NCBI GenBank assembly: GCA_039030555.1
Contig: JBCCDY010000002.1
Coordinates: forward strand, 62,001-126,000
Direction: 5' to 3'
Length of the DNA stretch: 64,000 nucleotides
From: JBCCDY01 sp039030555
GTDB lineage: Bacteria; Bacteroidota; Bacteroidia; Cytophagales; Cyclobacteriaceae
A program made the position numbers and the translations under genes. Position 1 is the first letter of the stretch, and each line of letters starts with the position of its first letter. Shown here piece after piece: positions 25,600 through 34,235 of the stretch. Under the pieces are notes generated by a model that was not told where the DNA came from, made no database searches, and saw only the letters and a list, made by a program, of their open reading frames with translations.

Positions 25600-26583
25600 A
25601 TGATAGAGCAGTTGCAATATACCATCTCATCGTGGAGGCCAAAAATTTGGTCTGTATCCTTTCTTTCAATCCTTATAAAGACATTGATCTTGCTTGGGGT
25701 GGTTTATTACCTGGTTCAAAAACTTGGAAGTATTGATTCTATCGTTGCAAGCACTATAACGATTCAACTCCAACAATTGCATTCTGGATTTTGGTTGCTC
25801 GGGCTTATTGTTTTATTGATGCCTTTCAATTGGTTTTTAGAGGCCAAAAAATGGCAAGTTCTGGCCAAACCTTTTAAAAAAATATCTATTTCTGAGTCTT
25901 TTCATGGAGTCCTTTGTGGTTTGAGCTTAGGCTTCGTCACCCCACATGCTTTGGGCGATTATGCCGGCAAAGCATTAAGTGTTGATGTATCTGAACGTAA
26001 ATTCATGGTAGCACCAATTTTTGTTGGAAGACTTTCCCAAATGCTGATGACCCTGGTTTTTGGGTTTTTCGGACTTAATCAAGTGCTTCTGAATAACTCT
26101 ACGAGTTGGAATACGACCAATATTCTGCTGGTGATGGTATTGGCTATTATGCTCATCTTCTTGGTTGTCAGAATATTCAGAAAAAGTATCTATAGGTTGA
26201 TGAGAAAATCAAAACGGTATTTTACCATTTTGAAAGAATTTTCTTCTGATGACTACTTGAAAGTCATTGCTTTTTCAGCCTTTCGATATTTAATATTTTG
26301 CTCTCAATTTTTATTGACCTTATACCTTTTTGATATCCCTTTGTCAACTCTAATCTTATTTTATGGAGTAACCTGGATATTTTTGATTAAGTCAAGCTTA
26401 CCTTCTTTTAACTTCCTAAGTGACTTAGGTATTAGAGAATTTTCAGCAATCTATTTCTTTAGTTTTTATGGTATAGATGAGATATTAATCGTAGCGGCCA
26501 GTTTAATGCTTTGGTTAGTTAATCTGCTCATACCATCATTGATAGGCTCCTTTTTCATTCTTAAAATGAAAATCTTCAGATGA
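25600..26583 (+). CDS. Flippase-like integral membrane protein (lysylphosphatidylglycerol synthase TM-domain family)
   Basis: 327 residues, seven to nine hydrophobic segments, no soluble catalytic domain. It resembles the UPF0104/LPG_synthase_TM group, the membrane half of MprF that moves lipids or glycolipids across the inner membrane. Family-like segments: VTPHALGDYAGKALSV (near 107-122) and NFLSDLGIREFSAIYFF (near 270-286). The ATG at 25600 overlaps ruvC's alternative starts. The last codons overlap the next gene (ATGA, 26580), so it begins an eight-gene plus-strand operon with glycosyltransferases; a role in flipping a glycolipid made there is an inference. Confidence 0.82.
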   Translation: MIEQLQYTISSWRPKIWSVSFLSILIKTLILLGVVYYLVQKLGSIDSIVASTITIQLQQLHSGFWLLGLIVLLMPFNWFLEAKKWQVLAKPFKKISISESFHGVLCGLSLGFVTPHALGDYAGKALSVDVSERKFMVAPIFVGRLSQMLMTLVFGFFGLNQVLLNNSTSWNTTNILLVMVLAIMLIFLVVRIFRKSIYRLMRKSKRYFTILKEFSSDDYLKVIAFSAFRYLIFCSQFLLTLYLFDIPLSTLILFYGVTWIFLIKSSLPSFNFLSDLGIREFSAIYFFSFYGIDEILIVAASLMLWLVNLLIPSLIGSFFILKMKIFR

Positions 26584-27701
26584 TCATTGCTCTTCTCTAT
26601 GCAATTCTGATCGTAGCATATTCCATATTTCTTCTAAAGCTGTACTTCAGTTGGAAGAACATAAAATCGAATAACACTGAAAAGCCCGGGAAAGTCTCTG
26701 TTACTGTTCTGATTCCGGTAAAAAACGAGGCTGAACACATCGAATTGCTACTATCAGACATTGATAATCAAAATTTTGATGAAGATTTTGAAGCAATCGT
26801 GATCAACGACCATTCTAGTGACAAGACTCTAAAATTGTGCAATAGCTTTTCAATGGATCACCATAGCCTTCGCATATTAAGTTTACCATCTGGAAAAGAG
26901 GGTAAAAAAGCTGCAATTGAATATGGTGTCAAGCACGCAAAACATGAAGTTATTCTTACTACCGATGGAGATTGCAGGCTTGGGAGGGAGTGGGTAAAAT
27001 CCATCTCAAGGGCTTTTAGAAGAGAAGTAAACCTAATCTCGGGACCTGTAAAATATAGATCTACTAGTAAAGGATTCTCAAAGCTTCTGAATATGGAGTT
27101 TGCTTCTTTAATAGGAGTTGGAGGGGCAATGTTGAATTCCGGTATTCCAGGCATGTGTAATGGTGCTAATCTCGCCTTCAGAAAAAATATATTTCATAAA
27201 GTAGGCGGATACTCCGATAATAAGGACTTTCCAACAGGAGACGACGAATTTCTATTAAGGAAAGTCTGGAAAGAGGAGCCAGGCTCTGCGATCTTCTTAA
27301 AAGACCGAAAGTCAATTGTAAGTACAAAACCTCCTGAAAACCTAGGGGTCTTCTTTCAGCAACGAAAACGCTGGTCTTCAAAATGGAAAAGACATAAAGA
27401 ATTTTATTCTATCGCTCCCGGGATCTTTATTTTTTTAGTGTACCTCCTTCAATTATCTGGATTTTTCCACCTTTTAATTAATCCATTAAGTTCATGGAAT
27501 ACCCTTTTTTTGTGTTTTGTAGCTATAAAAATTTTGATTGATCAGTACTTCATGAAGTCGGTCTTGAGTTTTTTAGTTGAACCTTTTTCAAATAGATACT
27601 TTCTTTTTTTGCAGCTGATTTATCCTTTCTACAGTCTAATATTCGGACTAGTTGCTAATTTTGGAAGCTATTCCTGGAAAGGAAGAACCTATAAAATTTA
27701 G
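26580..27701 (+). CDS. Family 2 glycosyltransferase, membrane-bound
   Basis: 373 residues. One N-terminal TM helix, then a GT-A catalytic domain (about 40-260) with VLIPVKNEA, the acidic HSSDKT segment, TTDGDC (metal-binding DxD type), TGDDEF and the QQRKRW motif typical of processive or membrane GT2 enzymes; about three C-terminal TM helices (about 275-365). It should transfer a sugar from a nucleotide donor to a lipid or polysaccharide at the inner membrane. Overlaps the flippase-like gene by 4 bp and ends 4 bp before the next start. Confidence 0.9.
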   Translation: MIIALLYAILIVAYSIFLLKLYFSWKNIKSNNTEKPGKVSVTVLIPVKNEAEHIELLLSDIDNQNFDEDFEAIVINDHSSDKTLKLCNSFSMDHHSLRILSLPSGKEGKKAAIEYGVKHAKHEVILTTDGDCRLGREWVKSISRAFRREVNLISGPVKYRSTSKGFSKLLNMEFASLIGVGGAMLNSGIPGMCNGANLAFRKNIFHKVGGYSDNKDFPTGDDEFLLRKVWKEEPGSAIFLKDRKSIVSTKPPENLGVFFQQRKRWSSKWKRHKEFYSIAPGIFIFLVYLLQLSGFFHLLINPLSSWNTLFLCFVAIKILIDQYFMKSVLSFLVEPFSNRYFLFLQLIYPFYSLIFGLVANFGSYSWKGRTYKI

Positions 27702-27705
27702 GCTT

Positions 27706-27960
27706 ATGACTGATCTGGAGTTCGACATACTGGACGAACTGTATTTTGTGATTTCCTATTCCGATTTACAGAATGCTTCTGAAGTAGAAGACGCTGATCT
27801 TATTCAAGTACTGTACGAAATGATTCTAAAAGGATGGGTTAGGTGTTTTGAAAATGCATCGGACGAAATAGAAATTGAAGAAGATACTTTCCGGGCACAC
27901 TACAGGGATTATTATTACCTTGCCTCCAAGAAAGGCTTAATGATTCACAACAGAGGCTGA
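27706..27960 (+). CDS. Small winged-helix-like protein (unknown function)
   Basis: 84 residues from the ATG at 27706, right after the glycosyltransferase stop; an earlier in-frame ATG at 27652 lies within that gene and is less likely. Helix-helix-helix-strand order fits a winged helix: LEFDILDELYFV, YSDLQNAS, the likely recognition helix DLIQVLYEMILKGWV and the wing with YYYLASKKGL at the end. Acidic overall (DEIEIEED), which argues for protein binding over DNA binding. Its stop overlaps the next start (TGATG at 27958-27962), so it is translationally coupled to the PP2C phosphatase and may be its partner (inference). Confidence 0.72.
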   Translation: MTDLEFDILDELYFVISYSDLQNASEVEDADLIQVLYEMILKGWVRCFENASDEIEIEEDTFRAHYRDYYYLASKKGLMIHNRG

Positions 27961-29201
27961 TGGAAGAAGTTGACAAGTCATACGAGGAAGAAGTAAATAA
28001 TCTTAAGAGAAAGTATAAGCTCAAAGAAATGGAGCTCAATGCTCTATTGGAGATTACCCAGGCCATAAATGATAACCTTTCAGAAGAAAACCTATTCAAA
28101 ATTTATAACTTTTCCTTGAGGGCCAATTTAAATATCAATAAGCTGGCCATGTTTGTTTTTGACGAAATATGGATCTGCAAAGTTGCCTTTGGCTTAGACG
28201 ATAGTTTTAGACGTACCCGGCTTGACCCTCTTTTTCTGGATCTAAAAACCAATACTTTAATCTCCGATCTTAACGTTACTGATAAATTTAAAGGCTTTGA
28301 TCTGGTCATACCGGTATCACATAAAGACAGGTTACTAGCACTCGTTTTCGTAGATGAAGTTGATGAGGGAGAGCAGGAAACAAACATTACCTTTATTCAC
28401 GCCCTCAGTAATTTAATTATCGTTGCTGTTGAAAATAAAAAGCTAGCAAGGAAAGAACTCAGGCAGGAAGCTTTTAGAAAAGAGCTGGAAATTGCCAAGG
28501 ATGTTCAAAATTTCCTTTTTCCTAATGAGCTTCCTTATGGTATAAGATTGAAAATCGAAGCGAGCTATCTGCCTCATCATACTATTGGTGGAGATTACTA
28601 CGATTATATTCCCATTAATCAGAACCAGTTCCTGATCTGTGTGGCCGATGTTTCCGGAAAAGGAGTCCCAGCCGCTATTTTAATGTCAAACTTTCAGGCT
28701 TCTTTGAGGACTTTAGTTCGGCAAACCCCTAACCTTACAGAAATAATTGAAGAGCTAAACTTCCAGATTTTGGAGAATGCTAAAGGGGAGAACTTCATTA
28801 CCTTTTTTGTAGCCATATACGATCATTCACTGAATACCATGGTCTATGTAAATTCAGGCCATAATCCGCCAATCCTTGCGGATGGGAAAAATGGACTTCA
28901 ATTTCTGGAATCGGGCTCAACTGTTCTTGGGATGTTTCATCCATTACCTTTTATCAATGAAGGTTTCATCACAGATTTGAATGAATTCTTATTACTTCTT
29001 TATACAGATGGGCTCACAGAGACATTCAATGATCAGGAGGAAGAATATGGAGTAGATCGTTTGAAATCATTTGTGGATAAGCATAGACAAGAAGACCTGA
29101 AAGTGATGCATAAAAATCTTCTGGATGAAATTGATGGATTTAAAGGTAATAACAGATACCACGACGATCTTACAGCCGTTTCCTGCAGAGTAGAACCCTG
29201 A
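27960..29201 (+). CDS. PP2C-family serine/threonine phosphatase (RsbU/SpoIIE type) with GAF-like sensor region
   Basis: 413 residues. Coiled-coil start (about 1-45), GAF-like segment (about 45-160), linker helix, then an SpoIIE/RsbU-type PP2C domain (about 195-410). Metal-binding acids sit in GGDYYDY, VADVSGKG and the terminal YHDDLTAV; the glycine-rich SGHNPPIL strand is also present. Such enzymes dephosphorylate anti-anti-sigma-type STAS proteins in partner-switching pathways. No STAS or anti-sigma kinase gene is in this window. Cytoplasmic, no TM helix. It overlaps the winged-helix-like gene and lies in the middle of a cell-envelope operon. Confidence 0.9.
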   Translation: MEEVDKSYEEEVNNLKRKYKLKEMELNALLEITQAINDNLSEENLFKIYNFSLRANLNINKLAMFVFDEIWICKVAFGLDDSFRRTRLDPLFLDLKTNTLISDLNVTDKFKGFDLVIPVSHKDRLLALVFVDEVDEGEQETNITFIHALSNLIIVAVENKKLARKELRQEAFRKELEIAKDVQNFLFPNELPYGIRLKIEASYLPHHTIGGDYYDYIPINQNQFLICVADVSGKGVPAAILMSNFQASLRTLVRQTPNLTEIIEELNFQILENAKGENFITFFVAIYDHSLNTMVYVNSGHNPPILADGKNGLQFLESGSTVLGMFHPLPFINEGFITDLNEFLLLLYTDGLTETFNDQEEEYGVDRLKSFVDKHRQEDLKVMHKNLLDEIDGFKGNNRYHDDLTAVSCRVEP

Positions 29202-29206
29202 CTTCA

Positions 29207-29833
29207 ATGTATCTTCATAAAACGCCTGGCTTTCTTCAAAAGCTTTATCCCAGTTTAACGTGGAGGCAACCTGGTTCCGGAAAAATAATTTATTTGACGT
29301 TTGACGATGGACCTATTCCGGAGGTAACGGAATTTGTATTAGAGACACTAAATCAATACGAGGCTAAGGCAACCTTTTTCTGTGTAGGCCATAATGTAGA
29401 AAAGCATCCTGAAATTTTTATGCAGTTAATTGAGGAGGGTAATAAGGCTGGGAACCATACCTTCAATCACCTTAATGGATGGGAAACGGATCAAAAGACT
29501 TATTTCAGAAATATTTTGAAATGCGACGAGGCTATTGAAAAGAATACTAAGGCTAAAGTAGATCTTTTTAGACCACCGTATGGCAGAATCCCAAGGAAGC
29601 TTATTGATCGTTTAACAAATCGCTACAATGTGATTATGTGGGATAACTTGACAGCCGATTTTGATAAAGGGTTATCAAAAGAAAAGTGTCTGGAAGAAGC
29701 TGTTAAAAATACCTCAAACGGATCTATTATCGTTTTTCACGACAGCCTGAAAGCATTCAGAAATCTTAAATATGTTTTACCAAGGTATTTGGATCACTTT
29801 CGGGCTTCGGGATATGCTTTCAAAGCATTATGA
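29207..29833 (+). CDS. Polysaccharide deacetylase (NodB homology, CE4)
   Basis: 208 residues, a single NodB domain. Active-site elements: TFDDGP with D33-D34 (general base and metal), H84 and H88 in GNHTFNH (metal), RPPYG at 122-126, and the late FHDS histidine. CE4 enzymes remove N- or O-acetyl groups from chitin-like, PNAG or peptidoglycan chains. There is no signal peptide, so it either acts in the cytoplasm on a lipid-linked sugar or has an uncleaved short N-terminus. Next gene overlaps by 4 bp (ATGA at 29830). Confidence 0.92.
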   Translation: MYLHKTPGFLQKLYPSLTWRQPGSGKIIYLTFDDGPIPEVTEFVLETLNQYEAKATFFCVGHNVEKHPEIFMQLIEEGNKAGNHTFNHLNGWETDQKTYFRNILKCDEAIEKNTKAKVDLFRPPYGRIPRKLIDRLTNRYNVIMWDNLTADFDKGLSKEKCLEEAVKNTSNGSIIVFHDSLKAFRNLKYVLPRYLDHFRASGYAFKAL

Positions 29834-30939
29834 CCATCACTGAAATAATCCTGCTTTCGCTGATTTCAGCCTCAGTTTACATAGATCTCATCATTTTGCT
29901 TTTTTCTGTGTTTATCCCGGAAAATAGAAGAGATAAAAAGCATTCTCTACTTCCTGATATCACCATTCTGATCGTTTCAAGAAATGAAAAAGATTATATA
30001 AAATCATGTCTGGAGGGCCTTGAAAATTTAGACTATCCTAAAGAAAAAATTCAAATCGTTATTGGTGATGATGAATCAACAGATGGAACACTTGACCTTA
30101 TAGAATCTTATTTGTCTATAACACCCAACTCAATAATAAAATCCTTTAATAATATCCCAACAGGATTAAACCCTAAAGCTTACATTCTAAACGAATTGAT
30201 TTCACTTTCTACCGGAGAATATCTTTTTTTCACTGATGCCAATGCTGTAGTTCCAAGAAATTGGGTTAAGACACTCTTAAAAGGATTTGATAATACGACT
30301 GGGTTGGTAAACGGTATTTCTTTACCAAGAGGAAAAGAAAATCTTTTTACCAGTCTTCAGCAATGTGAATGGATATTTTCTCAGTCCTTAATATCCAGTC
30401 TTGGTCAGATTGGTTTCCCATCGACGGCGTATGGACATAATATGTGCGTTTCGAAGGAAGCTTATTTGAACTCCGGAGGCTTTGGGAAAGAATTAAAAGA
30501 TTTGACGGAGGACTTTACCCTATCCAAAAACATTTACAAGCAGAAATATAATATTCGGTTTTTAAGGTCTAAGGATACTTTAGTTTTCAAACCAGCAATG
30601 CAGAAGCTCTCTAAATTGATTCATCAGAGATTGCGATGGTTCACTGGGGCGATAAAACTTCCGATTTGGTTAGTGATATTGAACCTTTTAAGGTGGGCAC
30701 TATTTCCACTTTCTCTTGTCTACATTTTCCTTTTTGATATCTATCTGGGCTTGGGAGCTCTAACCATTAGAATTCTAATAAACATCACTCTCATTAAAAG
30801 AGCTTCCCGAAAACTGAAATTCAATGCTTCTCTGGTAGGTATTATTTTATATGAATTGTATTACTTCGCAGTCATTTTGACAATCTTAATTGCACAATTT
30901 CTCCGGTTTAAAATAAACTGGAGTGAAAGGAAGTACTGA
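29830..30939 (+). CDS. Family 2 glycosyltransferase, membrane-bound
   Basis: 369 residues, second GT2 of the operon and only distantly like the first. N-terminal TM helix, GT-A domain (about 42-265) with ILIVSRNEKDY, IGDDESTDGT, FFTDANAVV, the TEDFTLS motif and HQRLRW (QxxRW type), then C-terminal TM helices. Such proteins make or extend membrane-linked glycans; with the adjacent deacetylase the pair recalls the PgaB/PgaC logic of deacetylated polymer synthesis, but substrate is not known. Two bases separate it from tatD. Confidence 0.9.
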   Translation: MTITEIILLSLISASVYIDLIILLFSVFIPENRRDKKHSLLPDITILIVSRNEKDYIKSCLEGLENLDYPKEKIQIVIGDDESTDGTLDLIESYLSITPNSIIKSFNNIPTGLNPKAYILNELISLSTGEYLFFTDANAVVPRNWVKTLLKGFDNTTGLVNGISLPRGKENLFTSLQQCEWIFSQSLISSLGQIGFPSTAYGHNMCVSKEAYLNSGGFGKELKDLTEDFTLSKNIYKQKYNIRFLRSKDTLVFKPAMQKLSKLIHQRLRWFTGAIKLPIWLVILNLLRWALFPLSLVYIFLFDIYLGLGALTIRILINITLIKRASRKLKFNASLVGIILYELYYFAVILTILIAQFLRFKINWSERKY

Positions 30940-30941
30940 AT

Positions 30942-31712
30942 ATGGTTTTTCACGATACACACGCCCACATTTATCTTAAAGACTTTAAAGAAGATGTTGC
31001 TGATATCATCAATAGATCGCATGAAAAGCAAGTTCTCAAAGTTGTGATGCCCAACATCAACAGTGAGACCGTAGAGCAGATGCTCGAAATTGAAGAGCGT
31101 TTCAAAGGAATTTGTTATTCGTCAATTGGACTTCACCCCTGTGATGTTAAAAAAGACTTTGAAAAAGAACTTTATAAGATGGAAGATTGGCTTAAGAGCC
31201 ATTCTTTTGTAGCTATAGGAGAAACTGGGACAGATCTGTATTGGGACAAGAGCTTTATCGAGCAACAAAAAGAATCTCTAAGAATACAATGTAACTTTGC
31301 TAAAGAGTACAACATCCCAATTATTCTGCATTCAAGGGATTCTTTTGAAGAAACATTTTCGATCATGGAAAGTGAGAAAAATGAGAAGCTAAATGGTGTT
31401 TTCCATTGCTTTACTGGTAGTATAGAAGAAGCTGAAAAAGTCCGGAAGATTGGATTTTATATAGGACTTGGAGGAGTATCTACATTTAAGAATGCAGGTA
31501 TGGATAAGGTAATCCCTGAAATTGATATGGACAATGTTGTTCTTGAAACCGACAGTCCGTATTTAGCACCGGTACCGCATCGGGGTAAAAGAAATGAACC
31601 TTCTTACATTCCTTTAATAGCCGAGAGAATAGCAGATCTGAGGAAAATGGATTTAGAAGAAGTGGCAGAAATTACGACTAAAAATTCTTCTTCATTATTC
31701 AATCTATCTTAA
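30942..31712 (+). CDS. TatD-family metal-dependent hydrolase (DNase)
   Basis: 256 residues, normal TatD length. Metal-binding HxH in DTHAHIYL near the N-terminus, E93-region IGETGTDLYW, HSRDSFEET, the FHCFTGS histidine and TDSPYLAP aspartate. Members are 3'-5' exonucleases or deoxyribonucleases involved in DNA damage response. It is embedded in the glycan operon only by transcription; this TatD-asparaginase pairing is familiar from other Bacteroidota (from memory). Confidence 0.94.
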   Translation: MVFHDTHAHIYLKDFKEDVADIINRSHEKQVLKVVMPNINSETVEQMLEIEERFKGICYSSIGLHPCDVKKDFEKELYKMEDWLKSHSFVAIGETGTDLYWDKSFIEQQKESLRIQCNFAKEYNIPIILHSRDSFEETFSIMESEKNEKLNGVFHCFTGSIEEAEKVRKIGFYIGLGGVSTFKNAGMDKVIPEIDMDNVVLETDSPYLAPVPHRGKRNEPSYIPLIAERIADLRKMDLEEVAEITTKNSSSLFNLS

Positions 31713-31741
31713 ATTCATAGTTGATCTAACAACCTTAAACC

Positions 31742-32815
31742 TTGACCCAGAAATATAAGATCGTCAATATTAAGACCTCATCTGGCCCTAAAGAGGAGGC
31801 TTCCATATTAATAATATATACCGGAGGTACTTTAGGAATGGTCTATGATAACGAAGGTGCTTTAATCCCTTTTAACTTCAGCCAGATCAAACAGCAGATC
31901 CCTTTGTTGAAAGATCATGATCTTGGAATTACAGTCATTTCTTTTCCCCAGCCTTTAGATTCATCAAACGTCAGCTCCGCACATTGGGCTGATATTGGAT
32001 ACATCGTATATCAAAATTATAGACAATACGATGGCTTCGTAATCCTTCACGGTACTGACACTATGGCCTACACGGCATCAGCGCTTAGTTTTATGCTGGA
32101 AGGGCTGAACAAGCCCGTAATACTTACCGGGGCACAATTACCCATTGGTGCAATGCGTTCAGATGCCAGGGAAAACCTCTTTACTTCAATCGAAATTGCG
32201 TCAGCAAAAAAAGATGGCCACCCCAAAATCTGTGAAGTCTGTATTTTTTTTGATAATCATTTGCTTCGAGGAAATAGGGCCAAAAAAGTTAGAAGTAGTG
32301 AGTTCAGTGCTTTTGCGTCTGAAAATCATCCCCCGCTCGCAACGGCCGGAATAAAAATAAATTACAATTATCCACATATGAAAAGACCATACCAGAAAGA
32401 CTTTTCCTTAAATCTGAAGGATAAATTCGATAACAACGTGGCTGTTTTGAAGCTTTTTCCAAATATTTCTGAGGCATTGGTGAAGTCAATTTTAACCACC
32501 AAAGGTTTAAAAGGGGTCGTCATGGAGACTTATGGTTCAGGAAATGCACCTACTGAGAAATGGTTTTATAAAGCCCTTGAGAAAGCGATTAGCTCTAAAA
32601 TTATTGTCATGAATGTCTCTCAATGCATAGGAGGTAACGTAATTCAAGGTCGATACGAAACCAGTAAGCAGCTTCAAGCAGTTGGTGTATTGAGTGGCAG
32701 AGATATTACCATGGAGGCTGCAATTACAAAAATGATGCTTTTGCTGGGCGAAGAAAAAGATCATGAAGCCATAAAAGCCATGCTCATAACCCCACTGGCA
32801 GGCGAAATGGCCTAA
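31742..32815 (+). CDS. ansA: Type I L-asparaginase (cytoplasmic)
   Basis: 357 residues from the TTG at 31742; no ATG or GTG lies nearby in frame, and MTQKYK begins right before the conserved core. Hydrolyses asparagine to aspartate and ammonia. Nucleophile T30 in YTGGTLGM, second motif H-G-T105-D106-T-M, and the GAQLPIGAMRSDARENL segment that shapes the active site. No signal peptide, so type I rather than the secreted type II. Last gene of the chain before tRNA-Ser. Confidence 0.92.
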   Translation: MTQKYKIVNIKTSSGPKEEASILIIYTGGTLGMVYDNEGALIPFNFSQIKQQIPLLKDHDLGITVISFPQPLDSSNVSSAHWADIGYIVYQNYRQYDGFVILHGTDTMAYTASALSFMLEGLNKPVILTGAQLPIGAMRSDARENLFTSIEIASAKKDGHPKICEVCIFFDNHLLRGNRAKKVRSSEFSAFASENHPPLATAGIKINYNYPHMKRPYQKDFSLNLKDKFDNNVAVLKLFPNISEALVKSILTTKGLKGVVMETYGSGNAPTEKWFYKALEKAISSKIIVMNVSQCIGGNVIQGRYETSKQLQAVGVLSGRDITMEAAITKMMLLLGEEKDHEAIKAMLITPLAGEMA

Positions 32816-32845
32816 TTTTCTTTGGTCTAAAAATAAATTTTAAAA

Positions 32846-32873
32846 TTTGCATAAAGTGGATTTAATACATTTA
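32846..32873 (+). promoter_or_regulatory. Possible promoter for tRNA-Ser
   Basis: TTTG at 32846-32849 and TACATTTA at 32866-32873 resemble the Bacteroidota pair TTTG/TAnnTTTG with one mismatch and a spacing at the short end of what is usual. The position, 20 bp before the tRNA, is sensible. Confidence 0.25.
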
Positions 32874-32893
32874 TTTGCCTGAGTTCACCATTC

Positions 32894-32982
32894 GGAGAGG
32901 TGGCCGAGTGGCTGAAGGCGCACGCTTGGAAAGCGTGTATCCTGCTAACGTGGGATCGAGGGTTCGAATCCCTCTCTCTCCG
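32894..32982 (+). tRNA. tRNA-Ser (anticodon GGA)
   Basis: 89-nt tRNA with long variable arm, as expected for serine. Acceptor stem GGAGAGG pairs with TCTCTCC, discriminator base G (serine type), anticodon loop CTTGGAAAG with GGA, T arm GAGGG-TTCGAAT-CCCTC. CCA is not encoded. It lies 78 bp after asparaginase and 64 bp before the exbB start, so it may be cut from a common transcript. Confidence 0.97.
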
Positions 32983-33046
32983 CTGAATTTGTATGTTAAA
33001 TGATAAAATGTTTAATTTAAATCTAAAGCACACTAAAACGTCAATT

Positions 33047-33889
33047 ATGAAAAAGCTATTTACCGTTTTTTTACTTTCAGGAATATTTTTATTCTCGTAT
33101 TCCTACGTAGCAACGGCTCAAGATGATTTTGATAGTTCTGCAGACACCTCAGAGGTCTCTGACGGCACTGATACTACTGTTCAAGAGGAAGTAGTAGAGG
33201 AAGAACCTGTCGTAGAAGAAGAACCTGCACCTGTTGCTCAGGTAGAGGAAAGCCAAACTTTTCATCAAGTTGTTAAAGAGAAGTTTATTGAAGGTGACTG
33301 GAGATTCATGTCGTTCGTGCTTGTATGTTTAATATTAGGATTGGCCGTAGCTATTGAGCGAATTATCGTTCTAAATCTCGCTACTACTAATACGAGTAAA
33401 TTACTTGCTGGCGTTGAAGATGCGCTTCAAAGCGGTGGAGTTGATGCTGCTAAAGAATTGACTTCAAGTACAAAAGGCCCAGTAGCATCCATATTTACCC
33501 AAGGTTTAATGAGAGTTTCAGAAGGTATTGAAATGGTTGAAAAATCAATTATTTCTTATGGTTCAGTTGAAATGGGAAAACTTGAAAGAGGTCTTGTTTG
33601 GATTTCATTGTTCATTTCACTTGCTCCTATGCTTGGTTTTATGGGAACGGTAATTGGTATGATTGGTGCATTCGATGCTATTGAAGCTGCCGGTGATATA
33701 TCTCCATCACTTGTTGCTGGTGGTATTAAAGTAGCACTTCTTACAACGGTTGCTGGTCTTATCGTTGCCATCATACTTCAGCTTTTCTATAATTATCTGG
33801 TATCTAAAATTGATTCTTTAGTAAACCAGATGGAAGATGCTTCAATATCTCTTGTAGATATTTTAGTAAAGCATAAGTTAGAGAAGTAA
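33047..33889 (+). CDS. exbB: MotA/TolQ/ExbB proton channel protein with acidic N-terminal extension
   Basis: 280 residues from the ATG at 33047 (MKKLFTVF); earlier in-frame ATGs at 32993 and 33011 only add a polar tail. A signal-like helix (1-25) ending ATAQ is followed by an acidic, Glu/Val/Pro-rich linker (about 26-80), then the three ExbB helices (about 95-115, 180-205, 220-250). With ExbD it forms the proton-driven motor that energises TonB for outer-membrane receptors. It opens a four-gene cluster. The acidic extension is common in Bacteroidota ExbB proteins; its job is unknown. Confidence 0.93.
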   Translation: MKKLFTVFLLSGIFLFSYSYVATAQDDFDSSADTSEVSDGTDTTVQEEVVEEEPVVEEEPAPVAQVEESQTFHQVVKEKFIEGDWRFMSFVLVCLILGLAVAIERIIVLNLATTNTSKLLAGVEDALQSGGVDAAKELTSSTKGPVASIFTQGLMRVSEGIEMVEKSIISYGSVEMGKLERGLVWISLFISLAPMLGFMGTVIGMIGAFDAIEAAGDISPSLVAGGIKVALLTTVAGLIVAIILQLFYNYLVSKIDSLVNQMEDASISLVDILVKHKLEK

Positions 33890-33911
33890 TAACCTTTTAA
33901 ATAATTATATC

Positions 33912-34229
33912 ATGATTGATTTCATGCTTTATTTGGGCTATGCATTGGTTGGAGTGGCAGCTATAGCTGCAATTATCCTTCCATTGATAAGCTCCTTGAG
34001 TGACCCTAAAAGTCTAGCTAAGTCCGGTGTAGGACTTGTAGCCTTATTAATAGTCTTCGGTGTTGGTTACGCCCTATCAGGATCAGAAGTAACCGATACT
34101 TACGCCAAATTTGGAGTAGACGAAGGACAATCTAAACTGATTGGAGGATTTTTGACTATGATGTACATTTTGATCATCGTAACTTCGGTCGGTATTATTT
34201 ACACAGAGATCACTAAAATTTTTAAATAA
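33912..34229 (+). CDS. Small inner-membrane protein of the Exb cluster (unknown function)
   Basis: 105 residues with three hydrophobic segments (about 5-27, 38-56, 75-100) and a short extracytoplasmic loop (SGSEVTDTYAKFG). I do not know a named family. Proteins of this size between exbB and exbD recur in Bacteroidota Exb clusters (from memory), so it is probably an accessory part of the motor. Spaced 22 bp from exbB and 6 bp from exbD. Confidence 0.75.
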   Translation: MIDFMLYLGYALVGVAAIAAIILPLISSLSDPKSLAKSGVGLVALLIVFGVGYALSGSEVTDTYAKFGVDEGQSKLIGGFLTMMYILIIVTSVGIIYTEITKIFK

Positions 34230-34235
34230 GAAATT

